Positions 5,994-7,767 of a stretch of DNA of 7,767 bases are shown piece by piece; the stretch's first letter is position 1, and every line of letters starts with the position of its first letter. The DNA comes from Chlamydiales bacterium (GTDB lineage: Bacteria > Chlamydiota > Chlamydiia > Chlamydiales > FEN-1388): assembly GCA_021372185.1 (NCBI GenBank), contig JAJFUY010000141.1:1-7767 (forward strand), written 5' to 3'. The translations under genes were made by a program, and so were the position numbers. The notes below the pieces were generated by a model. That model was not told the DNA's origin and did not search any database. It saw only the letters and a program-made list of their open reading frames with translations.

Positions 5994-7391
5994 TTATTTC
6001 TTCTTAATTGGAGGGTAGTGTAGGGGTTTATTTTGCACTAAGAAAGCCGCTTCCATCCACACCTCTGAGAGCGTTGGGTGAGCGTGGATTGTTTCTGTAA
6101 TGCATTCTACCGTAAGCTCGTTGGCAATAGCGTAGGCTATACTTGAGAGTAATATTCCCGCTTCGTGCCCAATAACTTGTCCGCCTAGTACCTGGCCAGT
6201 TTTTTCATCGATAACGATTTGGGCAAAGCCTTCAGTCTGGTGAGCCGCTTGTGCTTTACCAAGCGCCTGAAATGGGTAGCTGGCAAGTTTGGCTTGAAAC
6301 CCGCGTTTTTTAGCTTCTTCTAGCGTCATACCGCAGCTGCCAATTTCTGGAATTGTAAAGATCACGCCTGGGACTGCGTCATAGTTCATACGTGCTGTAT
6401 GGCCGAGGATATTGTCAGCAGCTACTATACCTTGGTGAGTCGCTACGTGGGCATAAAGTGACTTACCTGTAACGTCGCCAATAGCCCAGATGCCTTTGGC
6501 TGAAGTTTTCATGGTGTCATCAACTACGATGGCACCTTTTTCTACTTTAACGCCCGCTTTATCAAGGCCAAGTTTGTCGCTATTTAAGCTTCTACCAATA
6601 GCTATGAGGGCGCAATTAGCTTCTATCTGCTTTTTGTCAGCTAGTGTAACAACTACGCCTTTGGCATTTTTCTGAATTGATGCTACAGCGATACCTGTTT
6701 GAAGCTCTATACCGCGAGCAGTAAATGACTTGGTAAGGCCTTGTGATAGGGCTGGAGCTTCAAGAGGAATAATTCTGTCTAGCATTTCGATGATCACAAC
6801 TTTTACGCCAAGTTCGCTATAAAGTGAGGCAAACTCGCAGCCAATTACGCCGCCGCCAACGATAATCATCTTTTCTGGCAGCTTTTCGAGGTTTAAGATA
6901 CTAGTTGATGAGTGGATAACAGTGTTGTCAAAGGCAAAGGCGGGAATTTCTTTTGGCTCAGAGCCTGAGGCAATAATAATATTGGGGGCAGATACACGGC
7001 ATGAGTCTTTGCCCTTAACCTCTAGTGTGTTAGGACCAGTAAATGTGGCAAAACCACGGATAATGGTGATGCTGTTAGAAAGAATAAGGCCTTCAAGACT
7101 ATTTCTTAAATTTTTAACTGTATCGTCTTTAGTCTTTTGCATTTGGGTAAAGTTCACCTTTACACCATCAATTTGTATACCAAAATCTTTAGCTTTGCGG
7201 ATGTGAGACAGAACTTCAGCATTGGCAATGAGCGCTTTTGTGGGTATGCAGCCGCAATTAAGGCAGGTGCCGCCAATATCTTTTGCTTCAATAAGGGCTA
7301 CTTTTTTGCCATTTTGGGCAAGCTTTATGGCTGCAGGATAGCCTCCCGGGCCACTTCCAATAATACATACATCAAATTTTTTTTCGTCCAT
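5994..7391 (-). CDS. lpdA: dihydrolipoyl dehydrogenase (E3)
   Basis: The FAD-dependent E3 subunit that reoxidises dihydrolipoyl groups of 2-oxoacid dehydrogenase complexes using NAD+. The FAD-binding GSGPGG is at residues 12-17. The redox disulfide is Cys43/Cys48 in GGTCLNCGCIPTK, with an additional Cys46 where most family members have Val or Arg. The NAD-binding GGGVIG is at 179-184, the second FAD contact AIGDVTG at 303-309, and the active-site HAHPTLSE at 436-443 (catalytic His438 and Glu443). The 465-residue length is normal. The ending LHYPPIKKK resembles chlamydial E3 proteins, and the place next to lipA matches CT557. A GGAG ribosome binding site lies 5 nt before the ATG, and a promoter upstream makes this the first gene of the operon. 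No E1 or E2 gene is adjacent. Confidence 0.97.
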   Translation of the reverse strand: MDEKKFDVCIIGSGPGGYPAAIKLAQNGKKVALIEAKDIGGTCLNCGCIPTKALIANAEVLSHIRKAKDFGIQIDGVKVNFTQMQKTKDDTVKNLRNSLEGLILSNSITIIRGFATFTGPNTLEVKGKDSCRVSAPNIIIASGSEPKEIPAFAFDNTVIHSSTSILNLEKLPEKMIIVGGGVIGCEFASLYSELGVKVVIIEMLDRIIPLEAPALSQGLTKSFTARGIELQTGIAVASIQKNAKGVVVTLADKKQIEANCALIAIGRSLNSDKLGLDKAGVKVEKGAIVVDDTMKTSAKGIWAIGDVTGKSLYAHVATHQGIVAADNILGHTARMNYDAVPGVIFTIPEIGSCGMTLEEAKKRGFQAKLASYPFQALGKAQAAHQTEGFAQIVIDEKTGQVLGGQVIGHEAGILLSSIAYAIANELTVECITETIHAHPTLSEVWMEAAFLVQNKPLHYPPIKKK

Positions 7392-7403
7392 TGGAGCTCC
7401 AAT
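7390..7403. promoter_or_regulatory. 14-bp perfect palindrome over the lpdA translation start, with GGAG RBS
   Basis: ATTGGAGCTCCAAT is its own reverse complement. It covers the lpdA Shine-Dalgarno GGAG (7397-7400) and two bases of the ATG, just downstream of the predicted transcription start. As DNA it could bind a dimeric regulator. As RNA a gapless palindrome cannot fold on itself, though two mRNAs could pair. About half of one such 14-mer is expected by chance in a window this size, so only the RBS part is firm. Confidence 0.4.
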
Positions 7404-7419
7404 CTATAAGTTGGCATCG

Positions 7420-7449
7420 AGTATACCAAATTTAGCACTTGCATGAAAA
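7420..7449 (-). promoter_or_regulatory. predicted sigma-70-type promoter for lpdA-lipA
   Basis: On the minus strand the -10 hexamer is TATACT (7420-7425, five of six matches). The -35 candidate is TTTTCA (7444-7449, four of six), with an 18-nt spacer. Transcription would begin near 7413, leaving a leader of about 22 nt before the lpdA ATG. It is the only good housekeeping-type promoter I find ahead of the lpdA-lipA-HEAT block. Confidence 0.55.
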
Positions 7450-7477
7450 CAGAGAAGAAGACATAGAATGGTAGTTT

Positions 7478-7767
7478 ATGAAAGCAAACCTAAGTACAAG
7501 TCAAATTTTTTGTAGCAACTGTGAAGAGGTTGTGCATGCCTACGCAGTAAGTTGCCCTTACTGTCATAAAGCATTAAACCATTCTGCACCATCTGACAAG
7601 ATTGCGGAAATTCACTCACAGTCAAACTTTGCGGCCTCATCAGTTGTGCCAATGCCAACGCAGCATGAGCAACCAGACGAAGCGCCAAGCCGCCTTCCAG
7701 AGGCCTTCACCATACTCATATCGCTTGCATCCTTACTTGCCGCCTCATTCTTCTTCTTTTTTGGCGT
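7478..7767 (+). CDS. zinc-ribbon protein with membrane segment, 3' end beyond window
   Basis: An open frame runs from the ATG at 7478 to the window edge (96 complete codons, no stop). A stop lies two codons upstream, so this ATG is the first possible start. The N-terminus holds two CxxC knuckles (Cys12/Cys15 and Cys26/Cys29, the second in SCPYCH), the layout of a small treble-clef zinc ribbon. A Ser/Pro/Gln-rich linker (about 34-80) follows, then a hydrophobic segment beginning FTILISLASLLAASFFFFFG that looks like a transmembrane helix. Zinc ribbon plus linker plus membrane segment is common in uncharacterised bacterial proteins; I cannot name a function. The gene diverges from lpdA. A weak purine stretch only precedes the start. 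Alternating codon choice and the paired cysteines support real coding; the antisense frame at 7476-7688 is a shadow. Confidence 0.75.
   Translation, partial: MKANLSTSQIFCSNCEEVVHAYAVSCPYCHKALNHSAPSDKIAEIHSQSNFAASSVVPMPTQHEQPDEAPSRLPEAFTILISLASLLAASFFFFFG

Noticed and set aside
7462..7475. CATAGAATGGT shared with 3833-3843 upstream of sctJ
   Set aside because: An 11-mer repeat is expected several times by chance in a window this size, and the orientation relative to the genes is opposite.
7476..7688. 70-residue minus-strand frame near the right edge
   Set aside because: It lies fully antisense to the zinc-ribbon gene, which has paired CxxC knuckles and a sensible start; the antisense product shows no recognisable motif.

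Overview
The window comes from a member of the phylum Chlamydiota, probably an environmental or amoeba-associated lineage rather than the genus Chlamydia. The minus-strand order lpdA - lipA - sctJ - sctK-like gene - sctL - sctR - sctS matches, from memory, the C. trachomatis order CT557-CT563. Details agree: SctR carries the chlamydial N-terminal extension with a signal-like helix, LpdA ends in a chlamydial-style LHxPP-lysine tail, and SctJ has a low-complexity loop where Chlamydia SctJ has an Ala/Gly-rich one. Base composition is moderately AT-rich.

Layout, right to left along the minus-strand transcript. (1) At 7478-7767 a plus-strand gene, cut by the window edge, encodes a zinc-ribbon protein with a membrane segment and diverges from lpdA. 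(2) An 86-bp divergent spacer holds a good lpdA promoter, a GGAG ribosome binding site and a 14-bp palindrome. (3) lpdA, lipA and a gene for an unrecognised HEAT-like helical-repeat protein are tightly packed (2-nt gap, then a 4-nt overlap). (4) A 217-bp gap holds a 167-nt near-perfect inverted repeat that reaches into the 3' end of the HEAT-like gene. (5) Next come the type III secretion genes sctJ, sctK-like, sctL, sctR and sctS, nearly contiguous. (6) The left edge, where sctT is expected, is a GGGCAA hexamer tract with strong G-quadruplex potential.

Function: LpdA (E3) and LipA serve lipoyl-dependent dehydrogenase complexes. SctJ forms the inner-membrane ring, SctK/SctL the cytoplasmic sorting platform, and SctR/SctS the export gate of the injectisome. 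The two blocks have no obvious functional link; their adjacency is a chlamydial trait.

Main points of interest are the 167-nt inverted repeat (a MITE-like insertion is the favoured reading), the HEAT-like gene between lipA and sctJ, and the G-rich hexamer tract after sctS. I see no tRNA, rRNA, CRISPR array or transposase gene.
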